Source: Thermotoga caldifontis AZM44c09 (lineage in GTDB: Bacteria > Thermotogota > Thermotogae > Thermotogales > DSM-5069). From it: a stretch of 64,000 bases of DNA. This document shows positions 22,866-31,395 of the stretch, piece after piece. The stretch's first letter is position 1; each line of letters opens with the position of its first letter. The notes below the pieces were generated by a model. It did no database searches. It saw only the letters and a program-made list of their open reading frames with translations, and was not told the origin of the DNA. Location of the stretch: contig NZ_AP014509.1 in assembly GCF_000828655.1 (NCBI RefSeq), forward strand, positions 310,001 to 374,000, given 5' to 3'. The position numbers and the translations under genes were made by a program.

Positions 22866-23520
22866 TCAAGAGTACCCGGAAGACGCCGAGCTCAACGAGT
22901 CTGTTCGCGATGTCTTCTTTTCTCGTGATGTGAACTTTGAAGACATCGGGTTTGTCGATGGGCGAATCGACGAACACGGCGTTCGGATCGTTCTTCAGAA
23001 CGAAGTCGGCTTCCTCTGACGTTACCTTCAAGAGCTTTTTCTCACCCATGAAATCGTCCTTCTTCTTCGCGTACTGCGAGAAATCTTCCTTGATCTCCTG
23101 ATAAACGTACCTCAGTACCTGGGTGAACACGTTGGCCGGAGCGTAACCTGGTAGGTACACCAGTGGCGTGGCCTCGCTGGTCAAAAACCATGTGGTCGGA
23201 ACGCCACTGACATTGAAATAGTCGAACAACTGCGCGTAACTCATCGGCTGGCCGAAGATGTTCGTGATTTTCCTGGTGTCGTACATGGCCTCGACGAAGA
23301 TGAAGTTCGCCATGATCAGCTGTTTCACAGTTCTGTCGGTGAGCGTTTCATTCTTGAGCTTCGCGCAGTACGGACAGGTTTGGGTCGTGAAAACGATCGC
23401 CAGCTTTTTCTGTTCGATCTTCGCCAGCTTCGCCGCAACGTCCACGTCGTTCAGAAGAACGTTCTGTGCGAGATTGAAAACGGCGACGAGTGTGAAAAGA
23501 ATCACCGAGAACCTTTTCAT
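22855..23520 (-). CDS. Exported thioredoxin-fold protein
   Basis: 221 residues. A signal peptide (MKRFSVILFTLVAVFNLAQ) is followed by a thioredoxin domain with the active site C49-P-Y-C52 and a cis-Pro loop (VSGVPTTWFL). The C-terminal ~65 residues (after about 155) form an extra unrecognised segment. CPYC is the glutaredoxin-type dipeptide, which favours reduction or transfer over strong oxidation. It lies just after a CcdA-like gene, which would supply electrons across the membrane, so a periplasmic reducing pair is likely. GAGAGGAG precedes the ATG. Confidence 0.87.
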   Translation of the reverse strand: MKRFSVILFTLVAVFNLAQNVLLNDVDVAAKLAKIEQKKLAIVFTTQTCPYCAKLKNETLTDRTVKQLIMANFIFVEAMYDTRKITNIFGQPMSYAQLFDYFNVSGVPTTWFLTSEATPLVYLPGYAPANVFTQVLRYVYQEIKEDFSQYAKKKDDFMGEKKLLKVTSEEADFVLKNDPNAVFVDSPIDKPDVFKVHITRKEDIANRLVELGVFRVLLISD

Positions 23521-23533
23521 GCGATCACTCCTC

Positions 23534-24181
23534 TCATACGAACGCCTTTCCCGTGAGAATGAGCAACCCGAGGACTAAAAGCAGAGCGCTCGTTGCGTAC
23601 TTCAATACCCTTTCCCACAGAGGGGTTTTGAAGCTCACCTTGCTCAGGAGCTTCGATACAACCCCTCCGATCGTCAAGAAAGGTACAGAGATTCCGAGCG
23701 AGTAGATGAAGAGTAACAGCGCCCCTCTCAGGGCCGTTCCCCTGGTGGCAGCGATGGCGAGGATGGATGCGAGCACCGGGCTCGCACAGGGAATCCACAC
23801 CAGCCCCACACCGAGCCCCAGACCGATACCCGAGAAGATTCCACCCGCTTTGAACCTGTTGAGCTTGATGGCTTTCGGCCTGAAGAGCTGTATTTGAAGC
23901 AGGAACAGAACCGACATGATGATGACAAGCGTGCCTGCGGCGTAACGGAGCAGGTTCTTATCGAAGAAACCACCGAGCGTTCCCGATAGGGCGCCCAAGC
24001 TCGCGAACGTGGCGGAAAGGCCCAAGAAAAAGCCGATGATCCTCAAAAATGCGGCCTTCTTATCGTAGAACAGCAGCGCGAGAAAAGATGGAAGCAGTGG
24101 TAAAGCACACGGGCTCAGAAAGGATATGAAACCGTGAGCTAAAGCCGTCCAGACATCCACTTGAGTGAGCGTGATCGCCAT
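23534..24181 (-). CDS. ccdA: CcdA/DsbD-type transmembrane electron carrier
   Basis: 215 residues with about six membrane helices. The paired cysteine motifs of CcdA are present: FLSPCALPLLPSF near residue 25 and WIPCASPVLASI near residue 130. These two cysteines pass reducing equivalents from cytosolic thioredoxin to periplasmic partners, here most likely the thioredoxin-fold protein 13 bp downstream. ATG 24181 has GGAGGGT upstream. No cytochrome c maturation genes are seen, so general thiol reduction is the better guess. Confidence 0.9.
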   Translation of the reverse strand: MAITLTQVDVWTALAHGFISFLSPCALPLLPSFLALLFYDKKAAFLRIIGFFLGLSATFASLGALSGTLGGFFDKNLLRYAAGTLVIIMSVLFLLQIQLFRPKAIKLNRFKAGGIFSGIGLGLGVGLVWIPCASPVLASILAIAATRGTALRGALLLFIYSLGISVPFLTIGGVVSKLLSKVSFKTPLWERVLKYATSALLLVLGLLILTGKAFV

Positions 24182-24302
24182 CACTATCTACCCTCCATTT
24201 TTAGACTTGTTTTGTCGGAAATATTTTACCACAGTTCTTTGTCCGCGCGTTGTACAATCTAGTTTGGAAAGCCATGAACGTACGGTAAACGGGGGATGAT
24301 CG

Positions 24303-26378
24303 ATGAAAAGGGTTTTTGCACTGCTGTATCTTCTCTTTACCACGCTTTTTTTCTGCGAGCAAGTGAGGTTCGTCAGCGGTGATTTCTACCCTCCGTTCAT
24401 TTACAAAAACGAGCGGCAGCAAGTGGTGGGTATTTCGGTGGAGATACTGAAAGCGATAGAGAAGGTTTCGGATCTGAGGTTCGACATCGAATTGATGCCT
24501 TTCTCTGAAGCTTTGAAACTCGTGGAGACGGGGCACGCAGACATGATCAATCTGATCTTCAAAACGCCAGAAAGAGAGAAGATGTTTTTGTTCTCGAAAC
24601 CCATCCTGAGGGTTCAGAGCTTAGTGTGGGTCAGGAAAGAGCTGAAAGTGAATGATTTCAAAGAGCTGAGCGCCTTCGTTGTGGGCGTCGTCGAAGGCGA
24701 TGCGAACGAAGCCCTTTTGAGGCAAAAGAATCCTTCGGTCTTGGTCAAACGCTTCGAAAGTTTCCAGCAGCTGATCGAAGCTGTTGAAAACAGGGAAATA
24801 GATGCTTTCCTCATGGAAGATCTTACAGCGAGTTACTATCTCATAAAGCACGATCTTTACCATCTGTTCGAAAGTCTGCCACCGCTCTCTGTTGAATGGA
24901 CGTACTTTGCCTTCGCCCGAACGAAACCGCAGCTCGTGGAAAAGTTCAACGCGGCCCTGGACCGCTTGCCGAAGCGAGAGATAGAGAGGATCATCAACCT
25001 CTTCGTCAAACCCAGATTTTTCGTTCCGGCCTGGTTGTGGTGGTTCATACTGACTGGCTCGGTGGGCACTTTCTCAATTGTCATGATTCTACTCCTCATC
25101 AACAAGCGTTTGGAGCGTCTGGTCGCTTTGCGCACAGACGAATTGAGGAAGAAGAACGAAGAACTTCAAGCTTCTTACGAAGAGATCGAGGCGATGAATC
25201 AAGAACTGCAGGCGACCAACCAGGAACTCGACGCCATGAACCAGGAACTCAGGGCGACCAACGAGGAACTCGAAGCGATGAACCAGGAATTGATGAACCT
25301 CAACAAGCAATTGGAGGAAAAGACAAAGCAGGCGGAACGTTTCCAGAAAGGTTTCCAGGACGTTCTCGATCTGGCGAGCAAATTGACCTTCGAAACGATT
25401 CAGGAAAAAGAGTTCCTGCTGTCGGTTTTGAGAACGTTCAAGGATTATTTGCCAGCTTCCAGGGTTGCTGGGGTCGTGCTCAGATCTGTCAGTGAACCTG
25501 GCAAGACGCTGGTGTGCCTCACGAACGAAAAAGATCCAGTGATTCAGAGGATCGACGAAAGCTTCGATTTCGCATCGGAATCTGCGCGTGTCGAAATTCT
25601 GAAAACTGTCGCACGGTTTTGTGATGAAAAAGCCCCATCTGGTGTTGAACTCGTACCGATCGCCTCTCAAGATAGTGTACACGGTGTTTTGCTCTATTTT
25701 TCTGGGGGTGTCAGCGCCGTTGAGAAACAGTACGTTGAGAAGTTCGCACTATTCGTCGCCACGCTGCTCTCTCTGAGAAGCTACATGAGAGAGCAGGGAA
25801 TCTTCCAGAGAAGGCTTCTGAGCGTCGTCGTCAAGGCGCTTGAGTACTACGATTACTACACGAGGGGGCATTCTGAAAACGTCGCACGCTATGCGAGTTC
25901 GTTCGCAGAAAACCTTGGGCTCGACAAGAGCGTCATAAGACGTCTGTTCTGGGCGGGAATGGTACACGATGTGGGCAAGATCTTCGTGCCACAACAGGTT
26001 CTGAACAAGAACGGTTTCCTCTCGCCTGAAGAGTATGAGCTTGTGAAGATACATCCAGTCAAGAGCTTTGAGCTACTGAACGAGGCGGGATTGCAAGAGA
26101 TCGCGAAGATCGCGAAATACCACCACGAGCGTTACGATGGCAAGGGTTATCCGGATGGTCTTGTGGGTGACGCGATACCGTTCGAATCGAGAATTCTGGC
26201 TGTGGTCGATGCCTTCGACGCCATGACGACCAACAGACCTTACAAGGAAGCCATGACGATCGAAGAGGCGATCGTGGAGATCGAACGTTGTAGTGGTTCT
26301 CAGTTCGATCCCCACCTTGCTGAAGTGTTCGTAAAGCTGTTGAAAGAAAAGCCGGAACTCTTCCTCAAGAAAGGGTAG
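24303..26378 (+). CDS. Transmembrane receptor: SBP3 sensor, coiled coil, GAF-like, HD-GYP phosphodiesterase
   Basis: 691 residues. A signal sequence precedes a periplasmic amino-acid-binding-type SBP_bac_3 domain (about 20-240), then a membrane helix (about 243-268). A coiled coil with tandem 14-residue repeats (about 290-335) and a GAF-like region (about 350-490) follow. The C-terminal HD-GYP domain has the complete metal and signature residues: H555-D556 in HDVGK, then HHERYDGKGYP near 607-617 and VVDAFDAMT. It should hydrolyse cyclic di-GMP in response to an extracytoplasmic solute. The ligand is unknown. The stop lies just before kal, and the intergenic upstream has a TACAAT at 24253-24258 as a possible -10. 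Confidence 0.9.
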   Translation: MKRVFALLYLLFTTLFFCEQVRFVSGDFYPPFIYKNERQQVVGISVEILKAIEKVSDLRFDIELMPFSEALKLVETGHADMINLIFKTPEREKMFLFSKPILRVQSLVWVRKELKVNDFKELSAFVVGVVEGDANEALLRQKNPSVLVKRFESFQQLIEAVENREIDAFLMEDLTASYYLIKHDLYHLFESLPPLSVEWTYFAFARTKPQLVEKFNAALDRLPKREIERIINLFVKPRFFVPAWLWWFILTGSVGTFSIVMILLLINKRLERLVALRTDELRKKNEELQASYEEIEAMNQELQATNQELDAMNQELRATNEELEAMNQELMNLNKQLEEKTKQAERFQKGFQDVLDLASKLTFETIQEKEFLLSVLRTFKDYLPASRVAGVVLRSVSEPGKTLVCLTNEKDPVIQRIDESFDFASESARVEILKTVARFCDEKAPSGVELVPIASQDSVHGVLLYFSGGVSAVEKQYVEKFALFVATLLSLRSYMREQGIFQRRLLSVVVKALEYYDYYTRGHSENVARYASSFAENLGLDKSVIRRLFWAGMVHDVGKIFVPQQVLNKNGFLSPEEYELVKIHPVKSFELLNEAGLQEIAKIAKYHHERYDGKGYPDGLVGDAIPFESRILAVVDAFDAMTTNRPYKEAMTIEEAIVEIERCSGSQFDPHLAEVFVKLLKEKPELFLKKG
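25183..25310 (+). repeat. Tandem repeat inside the HD-GYP gene
   Basis: Roughly 42-bp units encode alternating EAMNQEL and (Q/R)ATN(Q/E)EL heptads, three full 14-residue turns. The repeat is in frame and codon-varied, so it is a selected coiled coil that connects the membrane helix to the output domains, not a simple DNA repeat. Confidence 0.8.
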
Positions 26379-26387
26379 GTGAGTTTC

Positions 26388-26777
26388 GTGAAGGCGATGC
26401 TGAGGGTACGCATGAGCGAGCACGACGCACATTACGCGGGAGGGTTGGTCGACGGCGCGAGGATACTGCAGCTCATGGGAGACGTTGCGACGGAGCTTTT
26501 GATCAGGCACGACGGCGACGAGGGTCTGTTGAGAGCTTACGAGAGTGTGGAGTTTCTCAAGCCCGTGTTCGCGGGAGATTTTCTCGAAGTGTACGGTGAA
26601 ATCGTCGAAGTCGGTAACACCTCGCGAAAGATGAAGTTTGAAGTTTACAAGGTGATCACCAACGCGCAGATTCCAGAACACCCCTCAGCCTGCGACGTGC
26701 TCGATCCACCCTTGCTCGTCGCGAAAGCCATTGCCGTGTGTGTGGTTCCAAAAGATAGACAGAGGAGGTCGAAGTGA
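26388..26777 (+). CDS. kal: 3-aminobutyryl-CoA ammonia-lyase
   Basis: 129 residues, a hot-dog-fold protein. GTG 26388 follows AGGTGA at short spacing and gives the family N-terminus ([16 protein letters not shown]); an earlier GTG at 26379 is less likely. Conserved stretches are [35 protein letters not shown] and [20 protein letters not shown]. Kal removes ammonia from 3-aminobutyryl-CoA to give crotonyl-CoA in lysine fermentation. Its immediate coupling to kce, which makes that substrate, strengthens the call. Confidence 0.88.
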   Translation: MKAMLRVRMSEHDAHYAGGLVDGARILQLMGDVATELLIRHDGDEGLLRAYESVEFLKPVFAGDFLEVYGEIVEVGNTSRKMKFEVYKVITNAQIPEHPSACDVLDPPLLVAKAIAVCVVPKDRQRRSK

Positions 26778-27604
26778 TGGATAAGCTGATCATAACGGTT
26801 GCCGTCTGTGGGGCTGAAGTCACGAGGAAGGACACTCCTTACATCCCCATCACGCCCGAAGAGATCGCCCAGCAAACGTACGAAGCCTACTTAGCGGGTG
26901 CTTCCATAGTCCATCTGCACGTGAGGGACGAGAACGGCAATCCAACCCAGGATCCCGAGATTTTCAAGAGGACCGTTCGGTTGATAAGAAAGAAGTGTCC
27001 CGACATCATAGTCCAGGTTTCCACCGGCGGTGCCGTCTGGATGACTCCTGAGGAGAGGTTGCAATCTCTCGAAGCCGATCCGGATATGGCCACACTCACC
27101 ACGGGGACCGTGAACTTCGGAAACGACGTGTTCTACAACAGCATGCCAATGATAGAGAAGTTCGCCTCCGTCATGAAGGGGAAAGGTATCATGCCTGAGT
27201 TCGAGTGCTTCGATCTCGGGCACATAAACAACGCCATGGTGCTCGTCAAGAAGGGGCTGGTTCAGGGGCATCTCCACTTCGATTTCGTGATGGGAGTTCC
27301 GGGAGGGATCGCCGCAAACGCGAGGAACCTCGTGACGATGGTGGACAGTCTTCCACCGGGCGCCACCTGGTCTGTGGCCGGTATAGGCAGACACGAGTTT
27401 CCCATGGCGGCGATGGCGATAGTCATGGGTGGCCACGTGAGGGTCGGTCTGGAAGACAACATTTACATAGAGAAAGGAGTGCTCGCCAAATCCAACGCCG
27501 AGCTCGTGGAGAAGGTCGTGAGGCTGGCTAAGGAACTCGGAAGACCCATCGCGACGGCTAAGGAAGCCAGAGAAATTCTGCAGCTCGGGGAGAGAAAGAG
27601 ATGA
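26777..27604 (+). CDS. kce: 3-keto-5-aminohexanoate cleavage enzyme (BKACE family)
   Basis: 275 residues, TIM-barrel beta-keto acid cleavage enzyme. The zinc site is visible as H46 and H48 in HLHVRDE plus E226 in VGLEDN, with E14 in GAEVTRK. Kce condenses 3-keto-5-aminohexanoate with acetyl-CoA and splits it to acetoacetate and 3-aminobutyryl-CoA. BKACE members use many beta-keto acids, so substrate identity rests on kal next door. ATG 26777 has GAGGAGG at ideal spacing and overlaps the kal stop. No lysine aminomutase or kdd gene is in the window. Confidence 0.88.
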   Translation: MDKLIITVAVCGAEVTRKDTPYIPITPEEIAQQTYEAYLAGASIVHLHVRDENGNPTQDPEIFKRTVRLIRKKCPDIIVQVSTGGAVWMTPEERLQSLEADPDMATLTTGTVNFGNDVFYNSMPMIEKFASVMKGKGIMPEFECFDLGHINNAMVLVKKGLVQGHLHFDFVMGVPGGIAANARNLVTMVDSLPPGATWSVAGIGRHEFPMAAMAIVMGGHVRVGLEDNIYIEKGVLAKSNAELVEKVVRLAKELGRPIATAKEAREILQLGERKR

Positions 27605-29115
27605 GAGTTCTCATACTGGACTACGGATCACAGTACACACAGCTGATCGCGCGTGTTGTCAGGGAACTCGGTTACTACAGCCAGGTGGTTCAGCTGGACG
27701 AGGATGTGGACCCGTCCGACGTGGGGGCCCTCGTTCTCTCTGGAGGACCGGCCAGCGTGTACGAACCCGATGCGCCGAAACTTCCAGCCTGGTTCGGTGA
27801 GTACCGCGGTAAGGTGCTCGGTATCTGTTATGGAATGCAGCTGCTCGCGCACGAGCTCGGTGGAAAGGTGGAACGCGGTGAACTTGCGGAGTACGGAAGA
27901 ACGGAGATAAAAATAGTTGAGGAAGATCCGATCTTCGAATCCGTTCCGAGAGAAACCACGGTCTGGATGAGCCACTCGGACGTGGTGAAAGTTCTGCCCG
28001 ATGGTTTCAGAGCGACGGCTTATTCGAAAAACGGCATGATCGTTGCAGCCAGCGATTTTGAAAGGTTCTGGCTGTTGCAGTTTCATCCCGAGGTGCGTCA
28101 CACTCAGCTTGGAAGGCAGATGCTGCAGAACTTTCTCAGCAAGATATGTGGGCTGAAGCCGAACTGGAATCTGGAGGATTTCATCACCCGGAAGGTGGAA
28201 GAGCTGAGAAGAGAGTTGAAGGACAAGAGGGTGATCGCGGCGCTCTCGGGTGGTGTCGACTCCTCCGTGGCGTGTGTTCTGGTACACAGAGCGGTTGGAT
28301 CTAACTTGCGGTGCGTGTTCGTGGACCACGGTCTGCTGAGAAAGAACGAAGCGGAGGAAGTGATGAGGGTCTTCAAGAACATGCTCGGGCTCAACGTTGT
28401 GAAGATAGACGCAAAAGAGAGATTTTTGAGCAAACTCAAGGGTGTGGACGATCCGGAAAAGAAGAGGAAGATCATAGGCGAAGAGTTCATAAGGGTCTTC
28501 GAGCAGGAAGCGAAAAGTTACGGTGCGACCCACCTGGTTCAGGGCACGATCTATTCCGACGTGATCGAGAGCGCCAGGTCCGGTAAGAAAACTGCGGCGA
28601 TAAAGAGCCATCACAACGTTGGAGGACTACCGGAAAGGATGGATCTGAAGATCGTCGAGCCTCTGCGAAACCTCTTCAAAGACGAGGTCAGGATCGTCGG
28701 AGAGATGCTCGGTATCCCTCGCGACGTGATCCACAGACAACCTTTTCCAGGCCCAGGGCTCGCGGTGCGCGTTGTGGGGCCCATCGATGAGGAAAAGCTG
28801 GACATACTCAGGGAGGCCGACAGCATACTCATAGAGACATTGAAAGAAACGGGCTGGTACGAGAAGGTCTGGCAGGCCTTCGCGGTGTTGCTGCCAGTAA
28901 GATCGGTCGGTGTCAGGGGTGACAGGAGGGCGTACGACTACGTGCTCGCGATAAGGTGTGTTGACAGCGTTGAGGGTATGACCGCTGACTGGTCGAAAAT
29001 TCCACACGACGTGTTAGACTTGATATCGCGCAGGATCTTGAACAGCGTCAAAGGAGTAGGGAGGGTAGTGTACGACATCAGCTCCAAGCCACCAGCGACG
29101 ATCGAGTGGGAATAG
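27601..29115 (+). CDS. guaA: GMP synthase (glutamine-hydrolysing)
   Basis: 504 residues, normal for the two-domain fused enzyme that aminates XMP to GMP. The N-terminal class I glutaminase has C76 in LGICYGMQLL and the His-Glu pair in FHPEVRH. The synthetase half has the PP-loop ALSGGVDSS, FVDHGLLRKNEAEEV and the dimer domain with RQPFPGPGLAVR and IEWE at the C-terminus. The ATG overlaps the kce stop, so a purine gene is co-transcribed with two lysine-fermentation genes, which has no obvious metabolic logic. Confidence 0.97.
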   Translation: MRVLILDYGSQYTQLIARVVRELGYYSQVVQLDEDVDPSDVGALVLSGGPASVYEPDAPKLPAWFGEYRGKVLGICYGMQLLAHELGGKVERGELAEYGRTEIKIVEEDPIFESVPRETTVWMSHSDVVKVLPDGFRATAYSKNGMIVAASDFERFWLLQFHPEVRHTQLGRQMLQNFLSKICGLKPNWNLEDFITRKVEELRRELKDKRVIAALSGGVDSSVACVLVHRAVGSNLRCVFVDHGLLRKNEAEEVMRVFKNMLGLNVVKIDAKERFLSKLKGVDDPEKKRKIIGEEFIRVFEQEAKSYGATHLVQGTIYSDVIESARSGKKTAAIKSHHNVGGLPERMDLKIVEPLRNLFKDEVRIVGEMLGIPRDVIHRQPFPGPGLAVRVVGPIDEEKLDILREADSILIETLKETGWYEKVWQAFAVLLPVRSVGVRGDRRAYDYVLAIRCVDSVEGMTADWSKIPHDVLDLISRRILNSVKGVGRVVYDISSKPPATIEWE

Positions 29116-29137
29116 ACTGAGTCTTTACCTTGCCTCT

Positions 29138-30253
29138 TTGATAAGGAATTTCAGCATTCTGAACTACGACATGTTGCTCCAGCTCAGGATGAGGGAGTTA
29201 TCCATAGACCTGTTCTCCATAAGCCTGCTGTCGAGCATCAACAGCGCCGTTGGAAGCCTTGCAACACCTTTCTGGGGAGCGCTCAGCGACGAATCCAGAA
29301 GCAGAAAGAAAGTTCTCTCAGTGGCGATACTGATCGCTTTGATCGTTCTACCGGGTTACACCCTCGCGAGACGGGCCGTGCATTTTTTCCTGGTGGCGAC
29401 GATCTTCACCTTTTTCTCGAGTGCGTTCGATCCCATCTCGATGGCAATATTCGTTGAATCTTCAAAGCTCGACAGCAGTGTCATCGTCAGCCTGGTGAAC
29501 GCGGTGAACTCCTTCGGACTGGGTTTTGGAAGGATCGTGGTCTCACCCTTGTTGAGGTTCTTTTCCGTCACCCAGGTGATGCTGATACTGTTCTTCATCG
29601 CGTTGACGATGCTGTACTTCATCGAGAAATCCGTGGTAGTTCCACACCAGCGATACGAAGTTCAGCGGACGAACCTTCAGAGAATCTTCTCCGCGATAAG
29701 TTCGAAACACATTTTGAAGAAGAACAATCTCTGGGCGATGTATCTGGGCTCCTTCCTGAGACAGCTCGGCATAGGTGGCACCTTCGCGTTGATCGCCGTT
29801 TATTTGGTCGAAGAGATGAACTTGAGCAAATCCGTAACGATCCTTCTTTCTTCTGCGAATCCTTTCATGCAAATACCTTCGCACTTCCTTGCAGCCCTCT
29901 TGATGCGCAGAATCGCGAGCAAGTACGTCGCGGCCTTGGGTATGTTCGCCTCTGGTATCGGGGCGCTGCTGTTCGTTCCAGCAGATTCCAAACTGACCGT
30001 CCTCGTGGCCTACGCAGTCTCTGGCCTCGGATTCGGCACGTTCATCAACGGTGCGACGAAATTCGTTATAGAGAACGTGCCCGTGAACAGGAGAGCGGAG
30101 TTTCTCGGCCTGCTGACATCGGTCAGATCCTTCGGGAGCCTCTTCGGTCCCTTACTCGCCGGCTGGCTCGCGACTTTTTCGTTCAGGCTCGTGTTCATCA
30201 CCATGGGTGCAGCGATGATCGCTGGATCGATCATAACTTTGAATTGCAAATGA
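29138..30253 (+). CDS. MFS transporter, start uncertain
   Basis: At least 371 residues with about 11-12 helices. The conserved loop after the second helix reads PFWGALSDESRSRKK, a typical MFS motif. Internal symmetry is clear, with a second PSHFLAALLMRRIASKY loop. TTG 29138 is the only ordinary start after the guaA stop, but it cuts into the first helix. The frame is open back to 29069 (inside guaA), and a CTG at 29117 would give SLYLASLIRN. The substrate is unknown. A bidirectional terminator at 30301-30343 ends it. Confidence 0.8.
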   Translation: MIRNFSILNYDMLLQLRMRELSIDLFSISLLSSINSAVGSLATPFWGALSDESRSRKKVLSVAILIALIVLPGYTLARRAVHFFLVATIFTFFSSAFDPISMAIFVESSKLDSSVIVSLVNAVNSFGLGFGRIVVSPLLRFFSVTQVMLILFFIALTMLYFIEKSVVVPHQRYEVQRTNLQRIFSAISSKHILKKNNLWAMYLGSFLRQLGIGGTFALIAVYLVEEMNLSKSVTILLSSANPFMQIPSHFLAALLMRRIASKYVAALGMFASGIGALLFVPADSKLTVLVAYAVSGLGFGTFINGATKFVIENVPVNRRAEFLGLLTSVRSFGSLFGPLLAGWLATFSFRLVFITMGAAMIAGSIITLNCK

Positions 30254-30300
30254 CTCGCGTTGCGATGAAATTGGAAATCGCCGATCGTACCGCACGAAAA

Positions 30301-30343
30301 CAGAGGAGTGGCTGAGCCTGGATCAGCGCTGCTCTGGTTTTTC
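30301..30343. terminator. Bidirectional intrinsic terminator
   Basis: CAGAG (30301-30305) pairs with CTCTG (30332-30336). Inside it AG pairs with CT and GCTGA pairs with TCAGC around a 7-base loop, with small internal mismatches. On the plus strand the stem runs into GTTTTTCC, which suits the MFS gene. On the minus strand it runs into TTTTC, which suits the rsmE operon. The stem includes the stop codon of the small unknown gene at 30323. Confidence 0.65.
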
Positions 30344-30709
30344 CTGCAATCTGAACAGATCGGTCCTCTCGGTGTTGGAGAGGAGAGCCTTCCTTCTGTG
30401 CGCGGCGTTGAGAGCCATCCTCTTGAGGATCGCCGGAAGGTCGCTTTTGGTTAGAATTTCCTCACCGATGATCTGTTCCAATTCTTTCGACAGTTTGTAA
30501 CCGTTCTCCGTCTCGGGCTCGAAGCGAACGTGGTCCCAGTGGTTCCTCGTGATCGATGGGTTCACTCTGTTCAAAAGCTTCAGCGCGAATTCAACGAAAA
30601 CATCGCCCGTTTCTTCCGGTCTCTTCACGGCGGACAATCTCTCACGATAAGCACTCTCGAGCTCTTTCTCGAACTTCACGAAGGAAAGGACCTTTTCACC
30701 CTTCTTCAT
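30323..30709 (-). CDS. Conserved-looking hypothetical protein
   Basis: 128 residues, charged and mostly helical, with no family I can name. ATG 30709 is preferred because GAGGAGG lies 7 bases upstream; an ATG two codons earlier overlaps the rsmE stop. Notable stretches are NPSITRNHWDHVRFEPETEN and AHRRKALLSN. Lack of signal or membrane segments suggests a cytosolic protein. It is the last gene of the serS-rsmE operon and its stop lies in the terminator hairpin. Confidence 0.7.
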   Translation of the reverse strand: MKKGEKVLSFVKFEKELESAYRERLSAVKRPEETGDVFVEFALKLLNRVNPSITRNHWDHVRFEPETENGYKLSKELEQIIGEEILTKSDLPAILKRMALNAAHRRKALLSNTERTDLFRLQEKPEQR

Positions 30710-30711
30710 GA

Positions 30712-31395
30712 TCATCCCTCCTCAAGAGGATCGTTGAGAAAATACATCAAACCCATCACGAGCAGGGCCGCGGTCTCAAATCGGAAGATGGTTTCTCCCA
30801 GATTGAACAGCCTGTACTTGGAGCGCAGCGATTCCAGTTCCGATTCGGTGAAATCACCTTCCGGGCCCACGACGATGTTTCTGTACTGGGCCGCCTGTGT
30901 CAACGTCAGAGGCTCGCCGGACTGGTGGAGCACGAACGTCTTCGATGGTTCTACGGGTAGATCCAGATTGTCCAGGACCTGAAGCTCTGGAAATCTACAC
31001 CTTGCGCACTGTTTCGCGGCGTTTCTGATCACGAGTTTTATCTTCTCCACCTTGTCGCTGTAGGATCTACCCCTGCTCGGTTTGTAGACCACGATCCTCG
31101 CTATTCCAACCTCGACCGCTTTTTCAACGAGCCACCTGAGCCTTTCCCAGTGCTGCGATGCCACGCACAGGGTCACTGGCAGTATTTTTTCTCTTCTCTC
31201 TTTAGACTCCATTATTCGCGCGATGGATTCGTTCTTCCCTATCTTCAGAATCTGGCAACGGTACAGCTTACCCTCTCCATCTGTGATGAATACCTCTCGC
31301 TCCTCCCGGATCCTGACGACCTTCAAATGTTGTGTTTCGTGCGCGTCCAGGACGATGAATTCACCGTTCGGTTTTCCGTAGAAGAGGTGGGGCAA
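30712..31395 (-). CDS. rsmE: 16S rRNA m3U1498 methyltransferase RsmE
   Basis: 227 residues. An N-terminal PUA-like domain (MPHLFYGKPNGEF to about 70) is followed by a SPOUT domain whose knot carries VGPEGDFTESELE and LGETIFRFETAAL, the SAM-binding signatures of RsmE. The start is a TTG directly after the serS stop, with GAGGTGA inside the serS end as ribosome-binding site. It methylates U1498 of 16S rRNA in the assembled 30S subunit. Confidence 0.94.
   Translation of the reverse strand: MPHLFYGKPNGEFIVLDAHETQHLKVVRIREEREVFITDGEGKLYRCQILKIGKNESIARIMESKERREKILPVTLCVASQHWERLRWLVEKAVEVGIARIVVYKPSRGRSYSDKVEKIKLVIRNAAKQCARCRFPELQVLDNLDLPVEPSKTFVLHQSGEPLTLTQAAQYRNIVVGPEGDFTESELESLRSKYRLFNLGETIFRFETAALLVMGLMYFLNDPLEEG

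Noticed and set aside
25183-25310. Repeat as a possible CRISPR or mobile repeat
   Set aside because: In-frame, codon-varied heptads with no spacers; it encodes a coiled coil.
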